From: Trueperaceae bacterium
Lineage (GTDB): Bacteria > Deinococcota > Deinococci > Deinococcales > Trueperaceae
Length of the DNA: 61,769 nucleotides
NCBI GenBank assembly: GCA_020354625.1
Contig: CP070651.1
Span: 2,394,924-2,456,692 of the forward strand
Reading direction: 5' to 3'
Part shown: one piece after another, positions 33,147-41,091 of the stretch
Layout: every line of letters begins with the position of its first letter
Position numbering within the stretch: the stretch's first letter is position 1
Made by a program: the position numbers and the translations under genes
The notes under the pieces: model-generated
The model's input: only the letters and a program-made list of their open reading frames with translations
The model's database searches: none
What the model was told of the DNA's origin: nothing

Positions 33147-34136
33147 AACGAGGAGTTTACCGGCGAGCTGTCGGCTGAGGTGGGCGCTACAGAGGAAACC
33201 TCGTCCTGCCAGTGCGCCGAAGACCCACAACCCCGGACCAAGCTGTTCGAGCAGGGGGGTTCGATCGGCTTGCCTGGCTCGCACGCCGGTCCAGCGGTTG
33301 GTTTGAGGCGCTCGTTTGAGGTGAGGTGCGAACCAACCGAGAGCGTTGCGGAGCTTTTCGGGGGCGCTGGGGTCTTCTTGGTGGATCGGTCGGTGGTTTC
33401 CCCCGACGAAGGTCTGCTCTCCACGGGAGGCACCGTAGACCGCCCCGGCGATGGGTAGTGGTAACAGCGCCTTCGATGACAGACCGATCATGTCTCCGGC
33501 TACGCGTTCCACGCCTAGCGGGGCCAGCGAGGGGTGGTCGTCGGCCCCCACACAGAAGACCACCAGGTCGGCTTCCAGCGACTCACAGGAATTGGCGATC
33601 CGGTACGTGCCTGTATGGGTTTCCAGCTGTCCGGCGCGACAGTTTTCGAGGATCCGCACGCCGCGTTGCCGAGCTGCTGCTACCAGTGCTCCGAGCAATC
33701 GGTTGGGCATGACCCAGCCCCCCTGTTCGACCATGAACCCGCCATACGGTGCGTTGTAGATAGCTGGAACCTCCTGAGACTCGAGCCATCTTACCCCTGA
33801 GAGTTTCTGCCAGGAATTGGCTTGGCGTCGGTTGGAGGCGATTCGCAGCACGCCACTACGCGTTGTGCCCGGTTCGTATCCGTGTTGTCGTAACTCCTCG
33901 GCGACGCGCCAGAAGGAAGCCAGGCCGGCGAGATCGAGCTCGCTGGCGCGCCCGCTTCGCCCTCGGTAGGGATTGATCAAGGCGACAGGGAGCGATGATG
34001 CTCCCTGTCGGCCGATGCGCCCTTGTTCTATCAGGGTTACCTCGGCAGGGAATTTGCTGAGCTCGAAAGCGAGGTGACAGCCGGCCACGCCGCCTCCGAT
34101 GATCACGATGCGTTGCCTATTCGCTGTCTTGCTCAC
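33144..34136 (-). CDS. FAD-dependent oxidoreductase, MnmC C-domain/DAO-like
   Basis: 330 residues, DadA/glycine oxidase fold. The FAD dinucleotide motif is IVIIGGGVAGCHLAFELSK, and the following ASSLPVALINPYRGR resembles the MnmC oxidoreductase domain, where 'GASGNPAGxxxP' follows. Later motifs include VFCVGADDHPSL and TGVRARQADRTPLLEQLG with WVFGALAGRGFLCS at the end. An MnmD methyltransferase, the other half of MnmC, is encoded 3.6 kb away, so this may be the stand-alone cmnm5U34 oxidoreductase (inference). Other DAO-family amine oxidases remain possible. GTG 34136; TATACT 9 nt upstream. Confidence 0.8.
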   Translation of the reverse strand: MSKTANRQRIVIIGGGVAGCHLAFELSKFPAEVTLIEQGRIGRQGASSLPVALINPYRGRSGRASELDLAGLASFWRVAEELRQHGYEPGTTRSGVLRIASNRRQANSWQKLSGVRWLESQEVPAIYNAPYGGFMVEQGGWVMPNRLLGALVAAARQRGVRILENCRAGQLETHTGTYRIANSCESLEADLVVFCVGADDHPSLAPLGVERVAGDMIGLSSKALLPLPIAGAVYGASRGEQTFVGGNHRPIHQEDPSAPEKLRNALGWFAPHLKRAPQTNRWTGVRARQADRTPLLEQLGPGLWVFGALAGRGFLCSAHLSRQLAGKLLV

Positions 34137-34164
34137 CGCACTCTAAGTATACGGGACCGATTTA

Positions 34165-34195
34165 CGATTCGGCCTGGTAAACCCAGGCCGAATCG
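34165..34195. repeat. Perfect 13-bp-arm hairpin between divergent genes
   Basis: CGATTCGGCCTGG, loop TAAAC, CCAGGCCGAATCG. It lies between two divergent start codons, so it is unlikely to be a plain terminator. Confidence 0.7.
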
Positions 34196-34230
34196 CGGCA
34201 AATCCTATCATCTCTCATCACCCGTTGCGC

Positions 34231-34236
34231 TACCAT
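34231..34236 (+). promoter_or_regulatory. Leaderless-type -10 box (TACCAT) before a GTG start
   Basis: TACCAT ends 6 nt before GTG 34243. Confidence 0.5.
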
Positions 34237-34242
34237 CAACTT

Positions 34243-34539
34243 GTGAGCGAGCGCGAGCTGTTGAACTACTTCCGCGAAGTGCGCCAGGCGGTGACGCAGG
34301 GGAATCGTGGCGCTGCACCTCATCCTTACCGGCGGGGTGACTTTATGGTGTGCGCTCAAGCTGGGGATATCGAACTCACCGTTCAGGATATCAGTGAAGA
34401 GGATGCAATCCTGATCGCCTCGGAACTGAAAGCGCTCGGGGCCCACGCCATCGTCAGTGGATCGCTCCTCTGCCCTCGCTGTGGGGAACGTGTGCCGGCA
34501 CAGAGCTACTGCACCAACTGTCGGGCCAGGCTGCCATAA
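34243..34539 (+). CDS. Small protein with C-terminal zinc ribbon
   Basis: 98 residues. The C-terminus CPRCGERVPAQSYCTNC is a zinc ribbon of two CxxC pairs. The body (residues 1-75) is an alpha/beta domain with DISEEDAILIASELKALGAH, a segment like a ribosomal L7/L12-type C-terminal helix. Function unknown. I start at GTG 34243 because the promoter box would otherwise lie inside the gene. Confidence 0.7.
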   Translation: MSERELLNYFREVRQAVTQGNRGAAPHPYRRGDFMVCAQAGDIELTVQDISEEDAILIASELKALGAHAIVSGSLLCPRCGERVPAQSYCTNCRARLP

Positions 34540-34582
34540 GCGGCGTGTAACCTGACCGGATCCGAGCACGCAGGGTATCCGT

Positions 34583-35209
34583 TCAGCGGTCGGTCTCTTC
34601 TTCCCAGTCTGACGGCGTGCCGTAAGACCCACAAAAGACCAGTTCAGACAACGGTTTACGAGTCCGCTCCCGGCGTTCTTTTTCCTGAAGGTCGGGTGGC
34701 AGGTGATGAGGGGAGCCCGGGTACCCGATCACCAGGCCACTCACCGGCTCGTACTCCGCTGGCAGTTGGTAGGTCGTACGGACCTTCTCGGGGTAAAACC
34801 CCCCGACCTGGTGTACTTGCAACCCCACCGACGCTGCCTGAATACTCAGCGACGCTACCGCCAGACCGACATCGTGCCAGGCGTAGCGGTTGACGCCGCC
34901 GCTGTTGCTGTAGACGGTTTTGGTCAGCGAGAAGGCGAGCACCGGCGCATACCGAGCCCAATTGCGGTTCCGCTCTCTTAAGCAGAGGAGAGCCGTTGCA
35001 AATGCATCCGGTTCCCCTTTGACGGCGAGGATGAACCGCCACGGTTGCTCGTTGGCAGATGAAGCTGCCCAGCGCGCTGCCTCGAACAGGCTCTTCAGTT
35101 TCTTTGGGTCCACCGGCCGTTCTGAGAAGGCACGAGGGCTCCAGCGGCGCCGAATCGGCTCGAGCACGGGGTCTCCGCTATCGAAGCCCTCGGCCGCGTC
35201 CTTACTCAC
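34583..35209 (-). CDS. Nitroreductase family protein
   Basis: 208-residue FMN-dependent NAD(P)H oxidoreductase. RRRWSPRAFSERPV gives the FMN phosphate-binding Arg/Ser pattern; ARWAASSANEQPWRFI is the family hallmark; YAWHDVGLAVASLSIQAAS and VSGLVIGYPG complete the fold. GTG 35209 follows GAGGAAGG at 6 nt; ATG 35233 is upstream of that site. Substrates may be nitroaromatics, quinones or flavins. Confidence 0.9.
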   Translation of the reverse strand: MSKDAAEGFDSGDPVLEPIRRRWSPRAFSERPVDPKKLKSLFEAARWAASSANEQPWRFILAVKGEPDAFATALLCLRERNRNWARYAPVLAFSLTKTVYSNSGGVNRYAWHDVGLAVASLSIQAASVGLQVHQVGGFYPEKVRTTYQLPAEYEPVSGLVIGYPGSPHHLPPDLQEKERRERTRKPLSELVFCGSYGTPSDWEEETDR

Positions 35210-35333
35210 CGACAACCTTCCTCGAAAGAGCATAGGTGGAACAGAAGAGGGTTCTCTCAGCGACGGTCATCGAAACAAACGCCGCCACACGCTGTCGTGG
35301 GTAGAACCGGACCTGCCCAGCGGCTCTTTGAGA

Positions 35334-36440
35334 TCACGATTCGACTGTGTGGCGCCTGACGGCGATGCGCTCGATCAGATCTCGCCGCAATTCCACGCCC
35401 AGGCCCGGACCGGTCGGAATCCGCTGGATCCCATCTTCAGCGTCGAGCCACGGGTCGACGATATCTTCCTCCCAATAGCGGCTGGCACTGGCGGTATCGC
35501 CGGGCAGAGAGAAGCCTTCCAGCGAACTGATGTGCAGGTTGTGCGCTCGACCGACGCCGAGCTCGAGCATCCCCCCACACCAGACCGGAGCGCCGAAGCT
35601 GAGCGCGATATCGTGCACTCGCCGGGCCATCAGGTGGCCTCGCACACGCCCGACTTTCACGTTGATCACCCGCCCGGCATCCATCGCCAGCGCCTTGCGG
35701 GTGTCCTCGGGGGAGTGGACCGATTCGTCGAGGCAGATCGGGGTCTGCAGGAGACGTTGCAACACCGCGTGATCGACGAGATCGTCGAAGGCGAGCGGCT
35801 GTTCGATGTAATCGAGACCGAGTTCATCTAGCTCGTGGAAGGTGCGGGTATCGGTAAGTCTGTAGGCGCTGTTGGCATCGACGGTAAGGTTCATGTCGGG
35901 CAAGGCCTCCCGCACCGCACGCAACGGCAACACATCCCAGCCGGGTTTGATCTTGAACTTGAGCCGCCGATAGCCCTGCTCGGCGTGAGCCTTGGCTAGG
36001 TTTACCGTCGCTTCGATGCTCTTTTGAATTCCGAGCGAGGCACCTACCGGGTGCTCCGTACGCACCCCTCCCAAGAGCTGCCAAAGCGGTAGGTTCGCCG
36101 CCTTGGCCTGCAGATCCCAAAACGCGTTTTCAAGCGCCGCGACTGCCATGTTGTGCCCCCGAATCATCCGTAGGCGTTCCAAGAGTTGGGCAGGTGTGGC
36201 GAGATCTTCTCCCACGATGCGCGGCAAGATATAGTCTCTGAGGGCCACCCAAGCGGTATCGGTTGTCTCGTAACTGTAGCCGGGAAAGTGACCGGCCGTC
36301 ACTTCACCGTAGCCCTCGAGGCCGTCCGCGAAGACGATGACCAGGATCTTCCGCAGGTCTTGCTCCACCCCAAAGCTTGTTTCGAATCGGAAGCGTAACC
36401 TCACCGACAGTTCACAAAGCTCAATGCGTTCGATTTTCAC
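35334..36440 (-). CDS. MenC-type enolase-superfamily protein (o-succinylbenzoate synthase / N-succinylamino acid racemase)
   Basis: 368 residues of the MenC/NSAAR branch. Catalytic KFKIKPGWD gives K-x-K, LTVDANSAY, YIEQPL and CLDESV give the metal ligands, and NVKVGRVRGH the second-half lysine. PVWCGGMLELGVGRAHNLHIS is typical of NSAAR/OSBS enzymes found in Deinococcus and Bacillus groups. Either menaquinone synthesis or racemisation of N-succinyl amino acids is possible; no other men genes are present here, which favours the racemase role weakly. It differs from the MR-type gene at 4097 in keeping both lysines. Confidence 0.9.
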   Translation of the reverse strand: MKIERIELCELSVRLRFRFETSFGVEQDLRKILVIVFADGLEGYGEVTAGHFPGYSYETTDTAWVALRDYILPRIVGEDLATPAQLLERLRMIRGHNMAVAALENAFWDLQAKAANLPLWQLLGGVRTEHPVGASLGIQKSIEATVNLAKAHAEQGYRRLKFKIKPGWDVLPLRAVREALPDMNLTVDANSAYRLTDTRTFHELDELGLDYIEQPLAFDDLVDHAVLQRLLQTPICLDESVHSPEDTRKALAMDAGRVINVKVGRVRGHLMARRVHDIALSFGAPVWCGGMLELGVGRAHNLHISSLEGFSLPGDTASASRYWEEDIVDPWLDAEDGIQRIPTGPGLGVELRRDLIERIAVRRHTVES

Positions 36441-36463
36441 GTGCTCTCCCTCGTGCGGCGCCT

Positions 36464-37411
36464 TCAGAAATCGAAATCCTTGGGGAAGCTCAGCGATTCT
36501 CGCTTCCGCTCCTCACGCTTATCAGGCGATTTTTTCGAACCCTCGTCGACCTCGCTAGACGGTATCTCCTCCAACTGGTTTAACAGTTCGTCGAACTCCT
36601 CTAGGTCAACGGCTTCAGCCGCGCGTTTGGCCTCCTTTTCCGCGATCTCGGCTGCGCGTTTGGCCTTCTTTTCTGCGGCCTCGGTTGCGGCTCTTTCCTT
36701 CGCCTGCTTCCGACGCCACTCGCGTTCTTGCTTCTTCTTTTCGCGTGTGCTGGCGAGCATGCGTACGGGGATGATGCGCTGTTCCAAGGGGGCGATGGTG
36801 AAGCGCTTGTTCCAGGGCTCCCACACCAGTTTGGAGCGTATGCAGTAGGTTTTGTGCCGTGCTTGCGCTGTGTAGAGGTAGAGTTCGATCTGGCCATCCA
36901 ACCCTTCCAAGGGGGGGAGTTCGACCGATAAGTTTTGACGGCTATGAGGTGAAAGCAGCGAAGAGAGCGTCACCGTGTGCGGTGTGTCCATCACGTTGGT
37001 GCAAATAGCCAGCTCGAGCAGTTGAACGGGGTAGGTGTTGAGGTTGCTAATGTTCATTCTGGCGTTCATGCCCACATAGGCACTGTCGGGGTTCTGCTGT
37101 TGATCGGGTCCGGGGATCCCGGTTCCTACTCCGCCCCTAGCCCCTCTTTGTTGAGGTTCTTCGGGAATGACTTCCCCTTGAGAGATGAGCAAGTCGGGCT
37201 TGAGTTCCGGTTTGATGAGCGCCAGGCGCGGACGCGAGAGCAAAAAGAAGATTACTACCAGTAGCACCGCAACGAGTATCCAGGTCAACAATCCCCAACT
37301 CAGTGGATTCCAGGCCAGCGTCTCCATCCACAACCTGAAGGTTACCCAGGTGGAATCGATCGCGTTTCGCATCATGTCGAGAACTCGCCCCATACCTAAC
37401 ACCATTTTCAC
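36464..37411 (-). CDS. Membrane-anchored protein with Lys/Ala/Glu coiled coil, unknown
   Basis: 315 residues. One transmembrane helix (about residues 40-58, GLLTWILVAVLLVVIFFLLS), then a beta-rich domain (about 100-225; MNARMNISNLNTYPVQLLEL, QIELYLYTAQARHKTYCIRS) and a highly charged coiled coil (about 230-275, repeating AEKKAKRAAEIAEKEAKRAA). No family recognised. The start could be GTG 37411 or one of the ATGs shortly after it. It ends 23 nt before the MenC-like gene, so they may be cotranscribed. Confidence 0.65.
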   Translation of the reverse strand: MKMVLGMGRVLDMMRNAIDSTWVTFRLWMETLAWNPLSWGLLTWILVAVLLVVIFFLLSRPRLALIKPELKPDLLISQGEVIPEEPQQRGARGGVGTGIPGPDQQQNPDSAYVGMNARMNISNLNTYPVQLLELAICTNVMDTPHTVTLSSLLSPHSRQNLSVELPPLEGLDGQIELYLYTAQARHKTYCIRSKLVWEPWNKRFTIAPLEQRIIPVRMLASTREKKKQEREWRRKQAKERAATEAAEKKAKRAAEIAEKEAKRAAEAVDLEEFDELLNQLEEIPSSEVDEGSKKSPDKREERKRESLSFPKDFDF

Positions 37412-37731
37412 GCCTGTCGCTCATTTTGGCGTCAGACGCATGACATCGTCGATTCTGACAGCAGCTGGACACCGCGAGACCGAGGTCGACGAAGACCTGT
37501 TCGCGTAGACCTAGCTTGTGTCAGGGTACCATCCCCCTGGGAGCGTATCAAAGTGGTGGGGAGTACGGGCGCATCGAGGCGACCGATAGGTGGTCGAAAC
37601 ACGGCTCGGAACGGCGAGGATCGATCTTACATAGTATGGAGGGAGTCTCCGTTCGACCCACGTACTTTTCGATGGTTGGGGTGCGGGAGAGTGGTCTTTG
37701 AGATCGCCTCGAGAATGCCGTAGAGTTGAGT
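37412..37731. other. Divergent intergenic region
   Basis: No gene recognised. It holds the mnmD promoter at its right end and presumably the promoter for the coiled-coil gene on the other strand. Confidence 0.5.
37698..37726 (+). promoter_or_regulatory. mnmD promoter, leaderless type
   Basis: TTGAGA (37698-37703), a 17-nt spacer and TAGAGT (37721-37726), ending 5 nt before GTG 37732. One of the clearest leaderless promoters in the window because both boxes are recognisable. Confidence 0.7.
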
Positions 37732-38463
37732 GTGAGGATTCTATGTACGGCGGACGGTAGCTATACACTCTATAGTGAAGCTTACCAACAGAGCTTTCAT
37801 TCGCACCGGGGTGCCAGAGCCGAGGCCGAACACGTCTTTTTACGGGGGAGTGGTGTGGCTTCGCGTCTCATCGAGGGCCACCCGACCGAGGTGCTGGAGG
37901 TCGGGTTTGGGACCGGTCTCAACTTCTTGTTGACCGCCGAGCTTGCGCGGCGCTTGGGCACTCCGCTCTACTACGTGGCGCTCGAGCAAGAGCTTTTGCC
38001 GGCTGCTACGTTAGAAGCGCTCCGGTATCGAGAGCTCCTCAAGGATTCTTTTTTGCTCACGAACCTATTGAGCTTCCGTCGAGAGCTCCCCGCACGTCCG
38101 GCGCCGGGGCGTTACCGATGTGCCTATAGTGACCGACTTATCTGTGAGCTGCGAATAGGTGACGCAACGCTTGGGAGCCTTGAGCAAGATGCATTTCACG
38201 CCGTCTACCAAGACGCTTTCAGCCCTGAGGCCAACCCCGAGCTCTGGAGCGAACCTTTCCTCGGTGCTCTGTATGGATCGTTGCGTCCAGCCGGCCGCCT
38301 GGCGAGCTATTGCGTAAAGGGGACGGTCAGACGGAGGCTGGCGAGGCACGGATTTGCCGTCACCAAGAGGCCGGGTCCACCTGGGGGAAAGCGCGAGGTT
38401 TTGGTGGCGACCAAGGCGAGTCCAAGTGCCTCGATGCAGGGCGGCTCTACGCCCAGGGAATAA
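37732..38463 (+). CDS. mnmD: tRNA 5-methylaminomethyl-2-thiouridine methyltransferase MnmD
   Basis: 243 residues of the MnmC N-terminal/MnmD (DUF752) family, which methylates nm5U34 in certain tRNAs to mnm5U34. It shows HVFLRGSGV early, the SAM motif VLEVGFGTGLNFLLT and the diagnostic QDAFSPEANPELW, with YCVKGTVRRRLARHGFAV near the end. No FAD domain is fused. GTG 37732 is set by the promoter. Its last 17 nt overlap the convergent membrane-protein gene. Confidence 0.92.
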   Translation: MRILCTADGSYTLYSEAYQQSFHSHRGARAEAEHVFLRGSGVASRLIEGHPTEVLEVGFGTGLNFLLTAELARRLGTPLYYVALEQELLPAATLEALRYRELLKDSFLLTNLLSFRRELPARPAPGRYRCAYSDRLICELRIGDATLGSLEQDAFHAVYQDAFSPEANPELWSEPFLGALYGSLRPAGRLASYCVKGTVRRRLARHGFAVTKRPGPPGGKREVLVATKASPSASMQGGSTPRE

Positions 38464-38893
38464 GCGAACGACCCCAAGGAATTCCGTAGACAAGGAGCAG
38501 CGCTGCGATGAGGTATCCGATGCTGGAACGAACGAACTTCGCCCGGTCCGTTGGAGCCCTTCTGGCCAGCGAATAACCGAGCTGCGCCGAGACGACGGCG
38601 AGCAGCATGATGACCAGATGCTCGACCGCGAAAAAGCGCAGGTGGTCATCTTGCATCGCTGCCCCCATGTTGCCGAACGCGCCCCGTACCAGGGGGCTAA
38701 AGAGATAGACCACGATTCCCAAGACGAGTTGGACGTTGAGTGAGCTTGTGAAGATGAGCCCGGCGCGCCGGTCCGTAGGCGCCCAGACGCCGCCGGAGAT
38801 GAGGCCTCGTAGAGATGTCCAGAGCGCGTAGACTCCGCCGAAGACGACGATCCAGCGTAAGAGGTTGTGAAGTCCCTTGATCAGTTCGAACAT
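38447..38893 (-). CDS. Four-helix membrane protein (cytochrome b561-like fold, unknown)
   Basis: 148 residues with four transmembrane helices: IKGLHNLLRWIVVFGGVYAL, SSLNVQLVLGIVVYLF, HLVIMLLAVVSAQLGYSLA and YLIAALLLVYGIPW. Conserved-looking histidines in GLHNLLRW and FAVEHLVIM recall two-histidine haem or metal sites. Similar proteins occur in Deinococcus and Bacteroidetes without known function. TATGAT 9 nt before ATG 38893 suggests another near-leaderless start. Confidence 0.72.
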   Translation of the reverse strand: MFELIKGLHNLLRWIVVFGGVYALWTSLRGLISGGVWAPTDRRAGLIFTSSLNVQLVLGIVVYLFSPLVRGAFGNMGAAMQDDHLRFFAVEHLVIMLLAVVSAQLGYSLARRAPTDRAKFVRSSIGYLIAALLLVYGIPWGRSLIPWA

Positions 38894-38955
38894 AGCAAGG
38901 GCATCATAACCTTTGTTCTAGAGCCAGTCTGGTTTTGCGGTTGCATCTGCAAGAG

Positions 38956-38987
38956 CAGGTAATGAGTAATGGGTAATGGGTAGATCT
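38956..38987. repeat. Heptad-repeat element, left half
   Basis: AGGTAATGAGTAATGGGTAA and TGGGTAGA; the matching right half is at 39165-39207, separated by the palindromic element. Confidence 0.65.
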
Positions 38988-39026
38988 CCATCAAACGTAT
39001 GACACGATACGAACGCTTGTTTGAAG

Positions 39027-39131
39027 TAAAGCAGGTATCATCTGGTCATAGAAAAAGTCAGTGGGTGAAAACCTGTCCTGTAGCCCGTTTCTTGGATGAT
39101 ACCTGCTTACGTAATTTTGGCAACCGCTTTA
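39027..39131. repeat. 105-bp palindromic MITE-like element, copy B
   Basis: AAGCAGGTATCATC (39029-39042) is perfectly complementary to GATGATACCTGCTT (39095-39108). The element runs from TAAAGCAGG to CCGCTTTA. It lies between the two halves of a heptad-repeat element, suggesting insertion into it. Confidence 0.85.
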
Positions 39132-39164
39132 ATACTGGTAGAGGTTGGCTGGCTCAGGCGCGAA

Positions 39165-39207
39165 CTTTGCAGCACCCATTACCCATTTCTCATCACCCAT
39201 CACCATC
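39165..39207. repeat. Heptad-repeat element, right half
   Basis: Complementary tract TGCAGCACCCATTACCCATT and TCTCATCACCCATCACC. Just before it, GGCTGGCTCAGGC is the complement of GCCTGAGCC-type sequence found beside the element at 3850. Confidence 0.65.
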
Positions 39208-39269
39208 TACCGATCCCCCTCGCAGTCGATTCGTTCCCTGGACCATCCTCTCACATAGACCTAGAAGGC

Positions 39270-39275
39270 TACACT
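39270..39275 (+). promoter_or_regulatory. Leaderless-type -10 box (TACACT) for cysK
   Basis: TACACT ends 7 nt before ATG 39283 without a ribosome binding site. Confidence 0.6.
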
Positions 39276-39282
39276 GGACCTA

Positions 39283-40224
39283 ATGGAAAAGGGCGTGCCC
39301 AGACGGATGTTGGACGGCGTGGTGGGGAACACACCACTTATAAAGCTCTTTAGGGTGACCGAGCCCGACATGGCCGAATTATGGATCAAACTGGAAGGGC
39401 AAAACCCCGCAGGCAGTATCAAGGACCGTACCGCCTTCGGCATGATTCAAGACGCCGAGGAGCGGGGTATTTTGACGCCCGGATCAGGGCAGGTGATCGT
39501 CGAGCCTACCAGCGGCAATACCGGTATCGGGTTGGCTTTCCTGGCCGCGGTCCGGGGCTACCGTTGTCTGATCGTACTCCCCGATACCATGAGCGAAGAG
39601 CGAAAGCGTACGCTGACTGCGTACGGAGCTGAGCTTGAGTTCACGCCGGGCCACCTGCGCATGCAAGGTGCGATCCCACGTGCTCAGGAGTTGGCAGAGG
39701 AGCTCGGTGCCTGGATGCCGAATCAGTTCGAGAACCCCGCCAATCCGCTTTATCACTACCGCGTTACGGGACCCGAACTTTGGCAACAGATTCAGGGTCG
39801 GATCGATGCCTTCGTGTGGGCGAGTGGTACCGGCGGATCGATCAGCGGCATCGGTCGCTATCTCAAAGAGCAGCGTGGTGAGATCCGTGTCGTCGCCGTC
39901 GAGCCGGCTCGGAGTGCGGTGATCAACGGTTTCGAGCGCGGTCAGCACAAGTTTCAGGGAATGGGACCAGGGTTTTTGCCAAAAAACCTCGATCTCGAAC
40001 TCTTGGATGAGTGCCGGATGGTCTATGAGGAGGATGCGTTTCCGCTGGCGAGGCGCTTGGCTCGTGAGGAGGGGATATTTGTGGGCATGTCGAGTGGGGC
40101 GAGCGTATTTGCCGCTATGGAAGTCGCAAGGGAGCTCGGCCCCGGCAAGGTGGTTGTCTGTCTGGCGGCTGACAGCGCCGCACGCTATATCAGCACGGAA
40201 CTCTTTGCCGAGGTGGTCGTATGA
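39283..40224 (+). CDS. cysK: Cysteine synthase (O-acetylserine sulfhydrylase)
   Basis: 313-residue PLP enzyme making cysteine from O-acetylserine and sulfide. The PLP lysine is in [11 protein letters not shown], substrate loop [13 protein letters not shown], phosphate-binding [13 protein letters not shown], and the C-terminal [11 protein letters not shown]. Length and motifs fit CysK/CysM. The next gene starts inside its stop (ATGA), so the two are coupled. Confidence 0.95.
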   Translation: MEKGVPRRMLDGVVGNTPLIKLFRVTEPDMAELWIKLEGQNPAGSIKDRTAFGMIQDAEERGILTPGSGQVIVEPTSGNTGIGLAFLAAVRGYRCLIVLPDTMSEERKRTLTAYGAELEFTPGHLRMQGAIPRAQELAEELGAWMPNQFENPANPLYHYRVTGPELWQQIQGRIDAFVWASGTGGSISGIGRYLKEQRGEIRVVAVEPARSAVINGFERGQHKFQGMGPGFLPKNLDLELLDECRMVYEEDAFPLARRLAREEGIFVGMSSGASVFAAMEVARELGPGKVVVCLAADSAARYISTELFAEVVV

Positions 40225-40883
40225 AGAGGCGGGCGCTTGTCAACTGGGGTGGTTGGGAGGGTCACGAACCCGAACAGTGTGCCCAACTATTCGCTGAACT
40301 TTTGCGAGAATCGGGTTTCGAGGTCGACGTCGTCTCCGATCTCGACGTCTATTGTGATGGCGCGTACCTGCGCTCGCGTGAGCTGATCGTTCCCGTGTGG
40401 ACGATGAGTTCGATCACCTCGTCCCAAGAGGAGGGGTTGCTCGAGGCGGTGCGGAGCGGTGTCGGTATCGCTGGTTGGCACGGTGGCATGGCGGACTCGT
40501 TTCGTCAGAGCACCAACTATCAATGGATGGTCGGGGGACAGTGGGTGGCCCACCCGGGAGATATTGTCGATTACAAGGTGACGATCACGCAGCCGGATGA
40601 TCCGATCGTTGCAGGTCTGGGCGATTTCACGATGCGCTCCGAGCAGTACTACATGCACGTGGATCCCTCGAACGAGGTGTTGGCTACAACGACCTTTTCT
40701 GGTGAGCACGGAGACGCTCCCTGGATCAAAGGTGCAGTGATGCCGGTGGTGTGGAAGCGCCGCTTCGGCCAAGGGCGGGTATTTTACTGCTCGCTCGGTC
40801 ACGTTCGCAGCGACTTCGATACGCCGGAGGCACGTGAAATCACCTTGCGTGGTTTGCAGTGGGCTGCGCGCACCGGTCGATGA
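40221..40883 (+). CDS. ThuA-like domain protein
   Basis: 220 residues with a glutamine-amidotransferase-like fold of the ThuA family: [20 protein letters not shown] at the start, [19 protein letters not shown] in the middle, and [19 protein letters not shown] and [10 protein letters not shown] near the end. ThuA-family proteins occur in sugar (trehalose) use, often as putative hydrolases. The 4-nt overlap with cysK is odd for metabolism but suggests shared expression. Confidence 0.88.
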   Translation: MKRRALVNWGGWEGHEPEQCAQLFAELLRESGFEVDVVSDLDVYCDGAYLRSRELIVPVWTMSSITSSQEEGLLEAVRSGVGIAGWHGGMADSFRQSTNYQWMVGGQWVAHPGDIVDYKVTITQPDDPIVAGLGDFTMRSEQYYMHVDPSNEVLATTTFSGEHGDAPWIKGAVMPVVWKRRFGQGRVFYCSLGHVRSDFDTPEAREITLRGLQWAARTGR

Positions 40884-41091
40884 GTCGAGGAGCTGTAGCA
40901 GATCGTCCCCAGACGGGGTATCATCGGGATAAAGGTGTGGGCTTTGGTGAATCAGCTGTGCTCGGCGACGCCAGAACCGGGTAACGAAGGCGGTTGTCGT
41001 TGATCGTGTAAGCGAAAACGTCTTGGCATGCACCTGAACATACCTGTGATGAAGGTAAGAATTTCGATACGATGAGCGGAGGAGGTTACCC

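Noticed and set aside
40884-41091. Third copy of the 105-bp palindromic element, suggested by GGTATCATC
   Set aside because: Only nine bases match and there is no matching second arm.
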